56,003 nt of DNA from Planctomycetota bacterium. Its GTDB lineage: Bacteria > Planctomycetota > Planctomycetia > Pirellulales > Pirellulaceae. The position numbers were made by a program, and so were the translations under genes. The DNA lies in NCBI GenBank assembly GCA_026692885.1, contig JAPLNJ010000385.1, positions 1 through 56,003 of the forward strand, in the 5' to 3' direction. Under the pieces are notes generated by a model that worked only from the letters and a program-made list of their open reading frames with translations, had not been told where the DNA came from and made no database searches. Of this stretch, positions 1 through 9,406 are shown in pieces (the stretch's first letter is position 1; the number at the start of each line of letters is the position of its first letter).

Positions 1-2
1 TT

Positions 3-191
3 GAGTTGAGCTACGCCGACCTGAAGCAGCACCGCCGTTTCCGGCGTTTTAACGGCCGCGGCCTTTGCCGCGCCCGCACGCAACTTGGCCTGCTGGTGCT
101 GGTACATAACGGATTGACCATCGCGAAGGCACGGCCGACCTCAATCAACCAGCCGCAAAGTGATGTAAGTCTGGAAGAAATAGCAGCTTAA
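3..191 (+). pseudogene. C-terminal remnant of a transposase
   Basis: The frame is open from the window edge and ends at 191. The residues YADLKQHRRFRRF and the basic stretch that follows resemble the C-terminal end of DDE transposases of the IS1182/IS4 type, where a phrase of this sort precedes a final helical segment. Only about 60 residues are inside the window, so whether an intact transposase lies upstream cannot be judged. Its 3' end overlaps an oppositely oriented transposase fragment (145-522), which suggests that two insertion sequences have collided and decayed here. The family assignment rests on recall of similar C-termini, not on catalytic residues, which are not present in this piece. 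Confidence 0.45.
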
Positions 192-522
192 AAGTGGGAC
201 AATCTGTCAGGCACAAGGGCACCCGAGCGAGCTTCCCATACACGGCCCGCGAAACGGCCTCCAGTTCGCCCGCTTCGCGGGCGCGCTCGAAGGCTTGCCG
301 ACCGCTCCCTTCGTACTCCAGCAGCGCATCACTGACCAACTGCACCAACGTGGCAAACGTGAGCACGTCTTCGTACGACCGGCCATGATGCCGGGCGAAC
401 ACCCCCTCCAGAAATTCCTCCTGGCAGACGTAATCCAAGATCCGCAGCGCCGCCTCCGCCAACGGTAATCGTCGGCAGACTTCCTTGTCGAAGCCTTCCA
501 TGACATCTTCCTTCGCGTCCAA
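145..522 (-). pseudogene. N-terminal fragment of an IS4-like transposase
   Basis: The protein begins in the style MEGFDKEVCRRLPLAEAAL (best start at 501; an in-frame upstream start is at 522). It then shows YEDVLTFATLVQLVSDALL and AFERAREAGELEAVSRAVYGKL, which I recognise as the N-terminal helical region of IS4-type transposases common in Planctomycetes. After VPLCLTDCPTF the similarity stops and the frame runs into foreign sequence shared with the converging fragment at 3-191. The DDE catalytic part is missing, so this is a dead remnant truncated by another insertion or a deletion. Confidence 0.6.
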
Positions 523-662
523 GCTGAGGGTTCATTTTTGACCTCCGTGGTCTCGCGAAGTATGACTTCTGCCGCGACTTACGCAAATCTCAGATGTTCA
601 CAGAAGTGGCCTTAAGGCCACTGCTGCGAACATCTTGCGGTCGTCCAAGTCCTCAATTTGTC

Positions 663-728
663 TCATTCCGACGCTCTGCGTCGGAACGCAAGCCTCGGAC
701 GCTCTTTGTCCTTCGGCAGACGACGCGG
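663..728. repeat. palindromic repeat, family E copy 1
   Basis: The hairpin TTCCGACGCTCTGCGTCGGA (about 666-686) is followed by a second short palindrome and the phrase GGCAGACGACGCGG. The same block occurs in reverse orientation at 24384-24452, inside a coding sequence, so this is a dispersed repeat rather than a gene part. Confidence 0.8.
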
Positions 729-734
729 AACGTC

Positions 735-881
735 AAGACACTTGCGGTGCGCATTGTGACGCTGTACGGCGGGACGGTGTCCGTGGAAGACCTGGCTCCT
801 CCTGGAATCCGGCTCGTGGTGTGCCTGAAAACCGACGAAGCCGTCACTCGGGAAGTCCCTCGGCCTGGACAACAACACTGA
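735..881 (+). pseudogene. possible tail of a decayed histidine kinase
   Basis: The frame reads VRIVTLYGGTVSVEDLAPPG and then RLVVCLKT before ending at 881. That resembles the last beta-hairpin of a histidine-kinase ATPase domain, where HGGT-x-x-V is followed by G-x-x-F-x-V-x-L-P. No other part of a kinase is found, the usual glycine and proline positions are changed, and a repeat lies directly upstream. It could be chance; treat it as a weak hint. Confidence 0.2.
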
Positions 882-1529
882 CCCCCAACCAGAAAACGGG
901 ACGCACCTGGCGCGTTCAGTTTGTGCCCGTCAAGGCCAATTGCGTGGCTCCCGTTTCTAGGCTGCGTTTAGGATGCTGCGCGCGGGTGAGTTTCCCTCGT
1001 TGAAACACAAACCGGAGGCGTCCGCGTAGAGCGTGCGCTGCCCCGCCTCCGGCTACGGTTTAGGAGCACGGCCGAAACAATTCCCGCAAGTGCCCTTTCT
1101 TTGTGCGGGAGCGAGCCGAGTGAGGGGCAAGAAAACGCGCGCATGGTCTCGACCCCGCGCCACAGGATAGCACGAATGGCAAAGCCGGGGCTCGGATGAC
1201 AGTCACAGAAGGAAACCCAAGGGGATCCTGTGTGCCGAATCCTGTTCACTGACGGGTCTTCGGGATCTTGAATTGTGGGATGGCTTTTTGGAACTACGGC
1301 GTCCGAGGACTTGCGATAGTGCCGAAAGCCTATCGCGATGACGCACAGTAGCCGTTTTCGACCCAAGATCATGGTACGATGTCCGCCTGCGTAACTCGCG
1401 TCATTGTCGGGTCCGCAGGCGATGCACACAACGGGCGGCACAACCCACACAACGAGCTCACCACCCCGCTTGATCCCTGACGCCGACAGACGCAGCAGGC
1501 TGGTTTCCAACTTGACGAAAGGACAACCG

Positions 1530-3497
1530 ATGAACGGTCCGCAACTGATCTTGAGTGCTTGCCTGATGCTGGGCAGTCCGCTGGTGTCGGCGGCTCGGGC
1601 CGACGGCCCAACCAAGGATCTCTTGGATCTGCCAACGGCCGTTTCGGAACGCCTGACACCCCAGTGGGGAGCCGAAGGGCAAGTGAGCGCGGCTCCCAGT
1701 CAGGATCCGGCTGCGCCGGGCTTGGTCATCACCATCCAACCTGGCAAAGCTGGCTACCCCGGCATCAATCTCAAGCCCACGGGGAAGACCTGGGATCTCT
1801 CAGCCTTCGGACACGTCGAGGCCCGCGTGGTCAACACGGGTTCGACCGCCGCCCTGTTTGCTCTCCGCGTGGACAATGAGGGCGACTGGCGCAATGCGCC
1901 TTTCAATACCGAACAGGTCCAGCTCAAACCGGGAGAGCGCGGCACGGTCACCGTGATCTTCGGGCAGCAGTATGGCCACAAACCCGGCTACGCGCTGAAA
2001 CCGAAGGAAGTCATGAATATCCTCATCTTCAGCGACAAGGCCGACACCGTGAAATCGTTCCGCGTCGAATCGCTGGTGGCTGGCGGCCCCGCGGGAGAGA
2101 AGCCGGCGGTTGACCCCGCGTCGGTTCGCATCCAACCGAAGAACGGCGTTCTGCTCGGTGCGGACGTCACGATCGACTCGGCCACGCAAGTCGAAGCCCG
2201 GAATGCCAAGGCGTCTGTGCTCTCCGGTGAGGGCGGTGGGCAGCTACTCGAAGTCGTATTTCCGGCGACCAAGGCCGAGCAGTTCGTGGCCCTGAAACCC
2301 CCGGTGGGGCGCTGGGATCTGACCCTTGCTACGGAGGTCCGCGTCAAACTGAAGAACACGGGCACCACGCCAGTTACCCCCAGTCTCCAGGTCGCCAGCA
2401 ACGGAGGCTTGACCGATTTAGTGACGGCCGCCCCGTTGGCCGCTGGTGCCGAGCGGGAGCTGGCGGTCTCCTTTATTCCCGCCGTGCCGGGCCAGGGCGT
2501 GCGCGTGCCCAAGCCGGGACACTTTGGCAACCAGCCACGCACTGGGACCAGCTTCACTAGCGATGCGACCAACGCCGTGCGAATCACCGCCAGGCACGAG
2601 GACGAGGCGACGTTGGTGGTCCAATCCATCACGGCCGCGGCACCTCCGGCGATCAGCCCCGATTGGCTTGGCAAGCGCCCGCCGGTTGAGGGCGATTGGG
2701 TCAAGACGTTCGACGATGAATTCGACGGGACCGCCATCGACTCGACGAAGTGGAACATCTACGGCCCCAACTACTGGGACAAAGCCAGTCACTGGAGCAA
2801 AGAGAATCTGCTGCTCGGCGACGGCGTGGTGAAGCTGCACTTCGAGAAGAAACGTGGCTTCCACAATGATTCGCAGGAGAAGCCACTGAACCTTACCGGA
2901 CTCAACCAGTCCGACTACGCGTGCGGTTATCTCGACACCTATGGCAAGTGGGTGCAGCGTTACGGCTACTTTGAAACGCGGGTGAAACTGCCACGGGTGC
3001 CCGGCCTGTGGCCGACGTTCTGGATGATGCCCGACCGCGGTCCAGTCGCCGGGCCGCAAGGGAAGCGGAGCGACACCGGCAACGGTGGCATGGAATTGGA
3101 CATCATGGAACACCTGACCCGCTGGGGGCCGTACCGTTACAACGTAGCCCTGCACTTCGATGGCTACGGCCCGGAGCACAAGGCAGTCGGTTCGTCGTGC
3201 AACTACGTCTTGGCTGACAAGGACGGTTTCATCACGTCCGGCCTCCTCTGGACGCCGGGTTCCGCCGTCTTCTACGCCAACGGGCAGGAACTCTGGCGGT
3301 GGGAAGATCCCCGGGTCTCCAACGTGCCCTCGCATTTCATCATCGAAATGACGACGGGCGGTTGGGACAACAATCCGGTGGACGACTCGAAACTGCCGGC
3401 CGATTACCTGATCGACTACGTGCGTGTCTGGCAGCGCAGGGACCTCGCGTCCAACGCAGACGGATACCTGCCAGCGCCAACGCCCAGAACTCGATGA
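1530..3497 (+). CDS. secreted GH16-family glycoside hydrolase
   Basis: A 655-residue exported enzyme expected to cut beta-1,3 or beta-1,4 linked polysaccharides (laminarin, agar, carrageenan or porphyran type; substrate not decidable). The ATG at 1530 follows GAAAGGA and opens a signal peptide ending near SAARADG; an earlier in-frame start at 1404 adds an unlikely 42 residues. Residues 25-400 hold two beta-rich modules with similar spacing, probably carbohydrate-binding. The catalytic domain runs from about 405 (WVKTFDDEFDGTAIDSTKWN) to the end (LIDYVRVWQ). The GH16 active-site motif E-x-D-x-x-E is intact as ELDIME, with E522, D524 and E527. Its 3' end overlaps an antisense degraded gene (3340-3885). 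No RBS-linked operon partner lies on the same strand. Confidence 0.9.
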   Translation: MNGPQLILSACLMLGSPLVSAARADGPTKDLLDLPTAVSERLTPQWGAEGQVSAAPSQDPAAPGLVITIQPGKAGYPGINLKPTGKTWDLSAFGHVEARVVNTGSTAALFALRVDNEGDWRNAPFNTEQVQLKPGERGTVTVIFGQQYGHKPGYALKPKEVMNILIFSDKADTVKSFRVESLVAGGPAGEKPAVDPASVRIQPKNGVLLGADVTIDSATQVEARNAKASVLSGEGGGQLLEVVFPATKAEQFVALKPPVGRWDLTLATEVRVKLKNTGTTPVTPSLQVASNGGLTDLVTAAPLAAGAERELAVSFIPAVPGQGVRVPKPGHFGNQPRTGTSFTSDATNAVRITARHEDEATLVVQSITAAAPPAISPDWLGKRPPVEGDWVKTFDDEFDGTAIDSTKWNIYGPNYWDKASHWSKENLLLGDGVVKLHFEKKRGFHNDSQEKPLNLTGLNQSDYACGYLDTYGKWVQRYGYFETRVKLPRVPGLWPTFWMMPDRGPVAGPQGKRSDTGNGGMELDIMEHLTRWGPYRYNVALHFDGYGPEHKAVGSSCNYVLADKDGFITSGLLWTPGSAVFYANGQELWRWEDPRVSNVPSHFIIEMTTGGWDNNPVDDSKLPADYLIDYVRVWQRRDLASNADGYLPAPTPRTR

Positions 3498-3885
3498 GTT
3501 GAAAGCCGGCACCGATGTACACATCGTCCTCGCAGTTGATCAGGCGCTGATCCTTGGGATCCTCTTTGGCGAGGAACTCGGCGATCCGCCGGATCGTCTC
3601 CGCGATCGACACCGAGACATGCACGTCATAGGTGCGATAGAGATCGCCCTGGGTGTTGAACTCGAGCCAGATGTCCGGGGCGACGGCCCGCGTCTGGGGC
3701 GTGACCTTGAATTTCCACAGCGGCTTGCTGGCATTGGTGTAGCTGCAGGCGAACCCCTGCACGTTCCAAGTGCAAAAGTAATCGGGCACGGTGCTGGGCG
3801 CGTCGGGCACGAGGCTCGGCTCGCCCGCCGGCAGGACCGAGGCGAACGCAAACAGGAGAACCATGCGCGCCAGACCGAACTTCAT
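3340..3885 (-). pseudogene. internally deleted secreted protein, third gene of the GH98-GH97 unit
   Basis: ATG at 3885, 14 bases after the GH97 stop, preceded by GAAAGGA. A signal peptide (MKFGLARMVLLFAFASVLPAG) leads into VPDYFCTWNVQGFACSY. I associate that opening with much larger secreted proteins in glycan-utilisation loci, but I cannot name the family. After about 50 residues the text changes to what reads like a C-terminal domain (LINCEDDVYIGAGFQLIEF). The frame then has no stop until it has run 158 bases antisense into the end of the GH16 gene. I infer an internal deletion joining N- and C-terminal pieces and loss of the native stop. A genuine short secreted protein is the alternative. 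Confidence 0.5.
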
Positions 3886-3899
3886 GATCACGGTCCTTT

Positions 3900-5864
3900 C
3901 TATTCCGCTTCGATGATCATCAAGTGACCGCCGTTCGGTTCCATCGCGATGGGGATCACGGTTTCCGAAGTCACTTGCTGCTGCGTATGCGTGGCCGTAC
4001 GGCTGCCAGGGGTGTCGTTGTAGATGCTGGCCCGGTAGGTCCGGCCCGGTGCCAGGAAACTTAGCGAGTATTGATAGGAACTGGCCTGCGGGCCGGACAT
4101 GCTGGCGATGTACCAGTTGGCGTTGCGCCGACGGGCGACGGAGACATATTTGCCCAAGTCCGTGGTGACTTGGATCGCATCGGTCAGGCCGGGCACTTTT
4201 TCGGCAAACTCGATTTCCGCACCGCCCACGCCGCCAGCAGACCACTGTTTCAGGCCTGCACGCACGGAGGCCCGGCCCAGATAGATGCTCAGCATGGCGA
4301 CTTGGTGGCAATGGGTTTTTGAGTTCTTATAGATCTGCGGCGTGTAGTCGAACGAGCCCATGATGCCGCGCGTGAACGGCAGCAGGATATCGTGCAGCGA
4401 CTTGATCTCGGGCGCGATCGACGGCTCCGCTTCCTCTCCAGCGACGCCTTCCACGTTCACCAGGTTGGGATACGTTCGGCAGAGCCCGTAGGGAAGAAAG
4501 GCGTCGTGGATCACGGCGATCAGTCTGTGCTCCGCCGCTTTCTTCACCAGGTAGGTAATGGCCCGCTCGTTCTGCTGCGACGACGGCGGAACGAATCCCG
4601 GCTTGACCCCGGCCACGCCCCACCGCTCATAGCAGGCGAACACGTCGTCGATCGCATGTTCGCCGCCGAACTCCTTAAGCAGGGCGCCGCGGACGTACAA
4701 GCACAGGCCGATCGGAGGCTTCAGGCTCTTGCCGTACGCAGTGATGGTCGGGATGTCCAGGTCCACGTAGTTGCCGCCTTGAAACGAGTGCGGCCGGAAC
4801 GGGACGTAGCCCTTGGCAGGCGCCGTCAGGCCGCCCTTCACATTGTCGCGCCACTCGGGGTGTTTATCCCAGAACGGCCCTTTGTTGTTCTCGAAGTGGA
4901 CGATTTCCTCCGGTGTCCACTTGGTCTCGGCGCCTGACCACGAGTGATCAATTTCCAAGTAATCGAAATTGTGGGCCGAACCGAAATCCATCAGCTTCTT
5001 GATCTCCTCCGTGACCATCCGCACGTTGTAAACCTGGCAGATCGCCTTGCCGGGCTTGATCCACGAGGTATCCGCAATGGCGCACGGCGGATTCAGGTTC
5101 TCAATCAGATGCCGATTCTCGACGAGCTTGCCTGCCGTTTCGCCGATGACCATCGCCTGCCACGAGGTCTTGAAGGGCAGTGTGCCCGACGCCGGTGAGT
5201 GCATTGCGGCCACAATCGTCCCCGGGCTGTCTTTCTTCCCGTGCCAGGAAACGACAGAGAAATCCGCGCGGTCCGCATCCGTCAACGACACAAAGCGTCC
5301 GCCGCCGACCGCCACGGTCACGGTCCCTTCGCTCTTCTTCAGCGTGGCAATTGTCGCGTTGCCATACTGATAGTCGCGGGCGCTGTAGATCACATGGTCG
5401 CCGCCGAACGTGAACTCCGTCAGCAGCTTCTTGACAGTCACCTCTTTGAGCCCCGGTTGTTGCGGGAACACATAACGCACGGCCACGCCCTCGTTGTAGG
5501 CGCGGAGCACCACGTGGAGCAACCGTTTGGCAGCGGCGGTTTCCTCCAGCTTCAAGGTCAATTCGTGGTAATGGTCCCGCACCTCACTCAAGAATCCCCA
5601 AACGGGTTTCCAGGTTGTGTCGCCCGTCGCTCTTTCCGTCCCGACCAGTCTGTACGCGCCGCAGAGATTATCCGGCGCCGTTTCCACGCCCAGCAGCCCG
5701 TCGTGGATGAGCTTGCTCTCGCCATGAGCGATATTCCACAAGGGCCGCGCCTCCTGCAGTTCGACACTCACCACGATCTTCCCATTGGGTGATCGCACCG
5801 TTTCCGCCGCTCTTCCCGAGATCGCCACAATAAAAGCAGCGAGGGTCAACAACAGAGGTTTCAT
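3900..5864 (-). CDS. GH97 glycoside hydrolase (alpha-glucosidase/alpha-galactosidase family)
   Basis: 654 residues; the ATG at 5864 opens a signal peptide (MKPLLLTLAAFIVAISGRAAE), so the enzyme is exported. The N-terminal beta-supersandwich of GH97 (SPNGKIVVSVELQ) is followed by the (beta/alpha)8 domain with ADTSWIKPGKAI, YLEIDHSWSG, CRTYPNLVNVEGVAGEE and ILPFTRGIMGSFDYTP, all typical of the family. At residues 415-424 it has GVAGVKPGFV. In retaining GH97 alpha-galactosidases the same loop carries the aspartate nucleophile (VKxDF), and here that position is glycine. The mechanism is therefore either inverting, as in SusB-like members, or that of a third subgroup. It is preceded by the GH98-like gene with a 56-base gap, suggesting one transcript. 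Confidence 0.9.
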   Translation of the reverse strand: MKPLLLTLAAFIVAISGRAAETVRSPNGKIVVSVELQEARPLWNIAHGESKLIHDGLLGVETAPDNLCGAYRLVGTERATGDTTWKPVWGFLSEVRDHYHELTLKLEETAAAKRLLHVVLRAYNEGVAVRYVFPQQPGLKEVTVKKLLTEFTFGGDHVIYSARDYQYGNATIATLKKSEGTVTVAVGGGRFVSLTDADRADFSVVSWHGKKDSPGTIVAAMHSPASGTLPFKTSWQAMVIGETAGKLVENRHLIENLNPPCAIADTSWIKPGKAICQVYNVRMVTEEIKKLMDFGSAHNFDYLEIDHSWSGAETKWTPEEIVHFENNKGPFWDKHPEWRDNVKGGLTAPAKGYVPFRPHSFQGGNYVDLDIPTITAYGKSLKPPIGLCLYVRGALLKEFGGEHAIDDVFACYERWGVAGVKPGFVPPSSQQNERAITYLVKKAAEHRLIAVIHDAFLPYGLCRTYPNLVNVEGVAGEEAEPSIAPEIKSLHDILLPFTRGIMGSFDYTPQIYKNSKTHCHQVAMLSIYLGRASVRAGLKQWSAGGVGGAEIEFAEKVPGLTDAIQVTTDLGKYVSVARRRNANWYIASMSGPQASSYQYSLSFLAPGRTYRASIYNDTPGSRTATHTQQQVTSETVIPIAMEPNGGHLMIIEAE

Positions 5865-5920
5865 CGTGCTATTGCCTTCTGAAGTACTCCACGCAATCGC
5901 TGGAGGAAATTCGCCATCCG

Positions 5921-8900
5921 TCATCGAACCTCCACTTCCACGGCTCCCTGTTGATGGGCGAGGAACAGGTTCAACGTTTTCGCGGCTTCGTCCCATTGGG
6001 CCTCCTTGGCAGCCGCCGCCGGCTCAATTCGCCAGTCGGGCTTGCGGGTGCAAGTGATGCTGAGCACCGTGTCACGGTCGGGGTACTCGGTATTCGCTTG
6101 GAGCCACAGACGGCCGGATTCGTCTTCGAGTTTGCCGATGACGTAGGCGTGTGGGCCGATCCGGCCAGAGATTCTCGTCAGCCCTCTGTCAGCGAGGGGG
6201 ACAGCGAAGGATTCGGTCACGTCTTCGTTCTCGCGGCTGTTCAACACGGTGAGCGTGTCTCCCACGCGGCAGACGAAAGCCTCGCTGTCGTGGGTCTGAG
6301 GATACGCGGCGTTGAAGATGGCTGTCACACGCGATACGTCCTGCAGATCGGAGACGGGCAGGTTCTGGATGCCCGCGCCGAGCGGTTCGTTGCCTTGCGG
6401 CAAGACCGGGATGAAGTAGTAACGGCCCGTGTTCGGGAAGAATTCCCAAAGTTGGCCGTCGATGTGGCCCATCTGGCGGAAGCCGTAGGTGGCGGCGTAC
6501 AGCGGGCCGTACTCCGCGTAATGTGGCCAAGCCTGTTCATCGCCCGGTGTCTGCTTGTCGTTGTAGATGGCGAACTTGATGTTCCTGCAAACTTCCTCCT
6601 TGCTGGGAATCAGCCGGTGCTTGGCCACGCCGCGGATCAGTGGCACGACGAACCGCTGGAACGTGTCGGTGGTCTTGCCCGTTTCGTCCCAAATCGCCGA
6701 CGCCCAGGCAGCGTCCGGATCGCGGGCGATTAACTTGCTGCTTTCCATCAGCGTCTGACCGTCCAGGCTGTAGATGCCACAGCCCCGGCCGACACCCATG
6801 ACGAAGTTTAGCGTCCAGAAGATCCGCGGCATGGTTCGCAACACGCCCGTGCGTTCACCGGTGCAGACGCCGAGACCGTTGAACCCGGCGTTTTGCCAAT
6901 AGAAGCCGCCGTCTTCCCAGGCGCCGTGTTGATGCGTGACGCCGCCGAGCCACAGGCCCAGCGCGGCGCTCTGCGAATAGAACTGACGGCGAACGATGTT
7001 GTTCTTCTGCGAGAGCACCAGCCACGGGCCGTACTCGCGGACGAACTCGCCCTGCTGGTCCATCACGTTCTGCCACTTGTCGTCCTTGTAGGTGCCGTCA
7101 GCTTCCTGGTAGATCATGCCATACTTGGCACAGATTCTTGTTAGCCGATGATGATAGCGCATCTCCCCGTCTTTGCTGTCGCGGTACAGCGAACTGAGAT
7201 GTTCGCCGCCTTGGATGCCGATGAAGTTCGGCACACGCTGGCAGAGCCATTCGATGTCGGCCAGGCCGACCCAGTGGCTGCGGAGCATGATCGCATAGGG
7301 CAGCTGCTCCATGCCACGGGCAAAGTCGGTGACCGGGATGCCTTTGGCCTCGAAGCCTTCCGCGATGATGCCGACGTAGGACGCGATGTCTGGCGGCACG
7401 TCGGGATGAAAGTTGGTGTAGTCGAGGACGCGCGTGGCTTCGAGCGTGAACAGGGGCGACTGGGGCGTTAACGGCCGCTTCACCGGCTTCTTGGTGTGAT
7501 CGTTGTCGACGGTGAACGAGCGCGTCTCGGACCACGTGCCGAGCACGTCGCCCTTGACCCCGCGAATCCGCCAATACCAGCGGCCGGGCGCCGGAAGCTG
7601 GTCGTCGGGCACCAGATACCACGGGTAGTCCTGACTGCTCATGACGTGGATGTCGGTAGGCGATTGGAAATTGGCCGCCCGTGCTAACTGCAGGTCGTAG
7701 TCCACAACCATCGGGATCGCGCCCCAGCGGAACATTGCGGCGAAGTCCGTGAATTGGGCGTCGGCTACCGGAGACAGCAGCTTGGGCGACGCGGGCAGTG
7801 TTTCGGCAATCGTCAGCGCGGCGTCGCCGGTCTTATCCAAGACGAACGGCACTTCCTCCTTCCAGCCCAGTCGCTGGTTGAGATCGATGACGTGCTCGCC
7901 GGGCTGAGTCGTGTCCAGCAACACGACCGGCGGTTTGCCGGAGGCCAGCGGTCGGGCGGTCAACTTCGCGGCCCCGGCGACGCGACATTCGAAATGCTGG
8001 TTGAAGTCCAGCCGGACGGCGACCTGGGGATCCGTGGTCCGGTCGAGTCCGGCAATGGTCTGCGCGTGAACCGCCTGACCGCCGACAAATACCGCGCACG
8101 GCGGCGGCAGCGAGGGTAACTTTTCCGACTGGAGCGACTTCCACAGGTCCACCGTTTGGCGAAAGACGCTGACGCCGGTCTGCGCGGCGAGAAAGGCGAA
8201 TCCGTTGTCGAGCGAATCATGCGGCTTGACCAGAAATGGGAACTGGCCCTGCACCGGATCGATGAAGTTGCATTGAAAACCGCTCGCGCCGCAGCCCCAA
8301 ATCATCGAACCTTGGCCGACCTTGGCCGGCGTTGGCAGCAGCGTGGACAGGCCGACTCCGCAACCGGTCGCGGGCGATTCCAGGCTGATGCGGCACAGCC
8401 CGCCGAGCCACGCGCATCGGGTTTCGCCGCCGTTGAGGTCGCCCTGAGTCGGCGACTTCTTCCGCTCGATCAGCGGCGGCGCCAACAGTGGTTTTGACCA
8501 GCGGCCGGCGATGCCGTTGCCGCTGCCAGCGTAGGCGACCCACAGCGGCGCGTCGCCGTCGTTCTGCCAACGCACGCGGCAGATGAGCAGCGGCAGGCCC
8601 GGCAGCAGTTCGAACGTTTCGGTGACGGTCATAGATTTCGCCAAGCCGCCCAACCGCCGCACGACTCTCAACGACGACCTGCCATCGTTCGCGACGAACG
8701 CCTCCGTCTTCTCGACTCGCGAGTTGGTGAAGCGGGCCAGCCCCAGCTTCTCCGGCCCGATGTTGAGGATGCGGCCGCGGTTCTGATTGTCGATCCAGAA
8801 ATCTAACACGCCGTCTTCGATCAACGTGGCCTTGTCCGCGTCAAAGCCGAACTGCCAGCCTTTCTTGCCAAACGCCACGCGGACCACGCCGTTGCGGAGC

Positions 8901-9406
8901 AGGTCCGGCTTGGCTTCGACCGTCGGCGGCTGCGGCCAGCGTTCGGCACGCTCCGCTAGGAAATCGAGCCGCGATGTCGGCGGCAGCGTCACGTGTAGCC
9001 AGATCACGAGCCGGCCGTTCTCCGTGCCGCGGGCCAGCGGGAGGCTCGTTCCCGTGTCGCTGCTCCGCACTCGAAGTGGCGCGCCGGGCGGCAAACCGAG
9101 CTTTGTACGGATTGCCTGTTCGTCGAGTGCGATCGCCGTCGCGTGAACCGGCAGACCGGTGTAGTTCATCACCGTGATCGGCAGAGTGCCTTCCTGGCCT
9201 GACGCAAGGCCAGAGGCGGTCGCTGCTACACTGGCCAACACGACGCACGCCAAGACGAACGACCTAGCGCCGTTCGAGAAAAAAGTGCCCGATTTCCTCG
9301 TGGCGTAAGCTTCCAGCTTGCGGTAGTTGGTGTCATCGCAAGCTGGAAGCTTACGCCACTTATTCCTCGAACGATGCTTACCTGATTTCTCGGAACCTTT
9401 TTTCAT
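5921..9406 (-). CDS. large secreted GH98-like glycoside hydrolase
   Basis: About 1161 residues. After a hydrophobic export segment (SFVLACVVLASVAATASG) comes a beta-sandwich region. It is followed by a fibronectin-III-like module (SPKLLSPVADAQFTDFAAMF to WSETRSFTV, about residues 560-660), then an alpha/beta barrel and a C-terminal beta domain. The barrel has GIQGGEHLSSLYRDSKDGE, GPWLVLSQKNNIVRRQFYS and THQHGAWEDGGFYWQN, which reminds me of the GH98 endo-galactosidase catalytic domain; the assignment is by recall and tentative. The start is uncertain: ATG at 9406 (or 9421). A 23-bp-arm inverted repeat (9300-9359) lies in frame between this start and the signal peptide, so the first 45 or so residues are repeat-derived. 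First gene of a unit with GH97. Confidence 0.6.
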   Translation of the reverse strand: MKKGSEKSGKHRSRNKWRKLPACDDTNYRKLEAYATRKSGTFFSNGARSFVLACVVLASVAATASGLASGQEGTLPITVMNYTGLPVHATAIALDEQAIRTKLGLPPGAPLRVRSSDTGTSLPLARGTENGRLVIWLHVTLPPTSRLDFLAERAERWPQPPTVEAKPDLLRNGVVRVAFGKKGWQFGFDADKATLIEDGVLDFWIDNQNRGRILNIGPEKLGLARFTNSRVEKTEAFVANDGRSSLRVVRRLGGLAKSMTVTETFELLPGLPLLICRVRWQNDGDAPLWVAYAGSGNGIAGRWSKPLLAPPLIERKKSPTQGDLNGGETRCAWLGGLCRISLESPATGCGVGLSTLLPTPAKVGQGSMIWGCGASGFQCNFIDPVQGQFPFLVKPHDSLDNGFAFLAAQTGVSVFRQTVDLWKSLQSEKLPSLPPPCAVFVGGQAVHAQTIAGLDRTTDPQVAVRLDFNQHFECRVAGAAKLTARPLASGKPPVVLLDTTQPGEHVIDLNQRLGWKEEVPFVLDKTGDAALTIAETLPASPKLLSPVADAQFTDFAAMFRWGAIPMVVDYDLQLARAANFQSPTDIHVMSSQDYPWYLVPDDQLPAPGRWYWRIRGVKGDVLGTWSETRSFTVDNDHTKKPVKRPLTPQSPLFTLEATRVLDYTNFHPDVPPDIASYVGIIAEGFEAKGIPVTDFARGMEQLPYAIMLRSHWVGLADIEWLCQRVPNFIGIQGGEHLSSLYRDSKDGEMRYHHRLTRICAKYGMIYQEADGTYKDDKWQNVMDQQGEFVREYGPWLVLSQKNNIVRRQFYSQSAALGLWLGGVTHQHGAWEDGGFYWQNAGFNGLGVCTGERTGVLRTMPRIFWTLNFVMGVGRGCGIYSLDGQTLMESSKLIARDPDAAWASAIWDETGKTTDTFQRFVVPLIRGVAKHRLIPSKEEVCRNIKFAIYNDKQTPGDEQAWPHYAEYGPLYAATYGFRQMGHIDGQLWEFFPNTGRYYFIPVLPQGNEPLGAGIQNLPVSDLQDVSRVTAIFNAAYPQTHDSEAFVCRVGDTLTVLNSRENEDVTESFAVPLADRGLTRISGRIGPHAYVIGKLEDESGRLWLQANTEYPDRDTVLSITCTRKPDWRIEPAAAAKEAQWDEAAKTLNLFLAHQQGAVEVEVR
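9300..9359. repeat. inverted repeat inside the GH98-like N-terminus
   Basis: Perfect 23-bp arms at 9300-9322 and 9337-9359 (GTGGCGTAAGCTTCCAGCTT...) separated by 14 bases. It is translated in the overlapping gene as KLPAC...YRKLEAYAT. This hairpin type is familiar as a dispersed planctomycete repeat. Confidence 0.85.

Larger units (their letters stand above)
523..1529. other. gene-poor spacer with repeats and decayed sequence
   Basis: About 1 kb without a convincing intact gene. It contains a palindromic repeat (663-728), a possible decayed kinase tail (735-881) and a hairpin with arms around 1010-1020 and 1044-1052. Open frames here on both strands lack family-like sequence. No promoter for the 1530 gene could be assigned with confidence. 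Confidence 0.5.

Noticed and set aside
968..1615. 215-codon minus-strand frame upstream of GH16
   Set aside because: It runs into the start and signal peptide of GH16 on the other strand and includes repeat DNA; no protein-like conservation seen.
2418..3524. 368-codon minus-strand frame over GH16
   Set aside because: Antisense to an intact catalytic domain; composition typical of a shadow frame.
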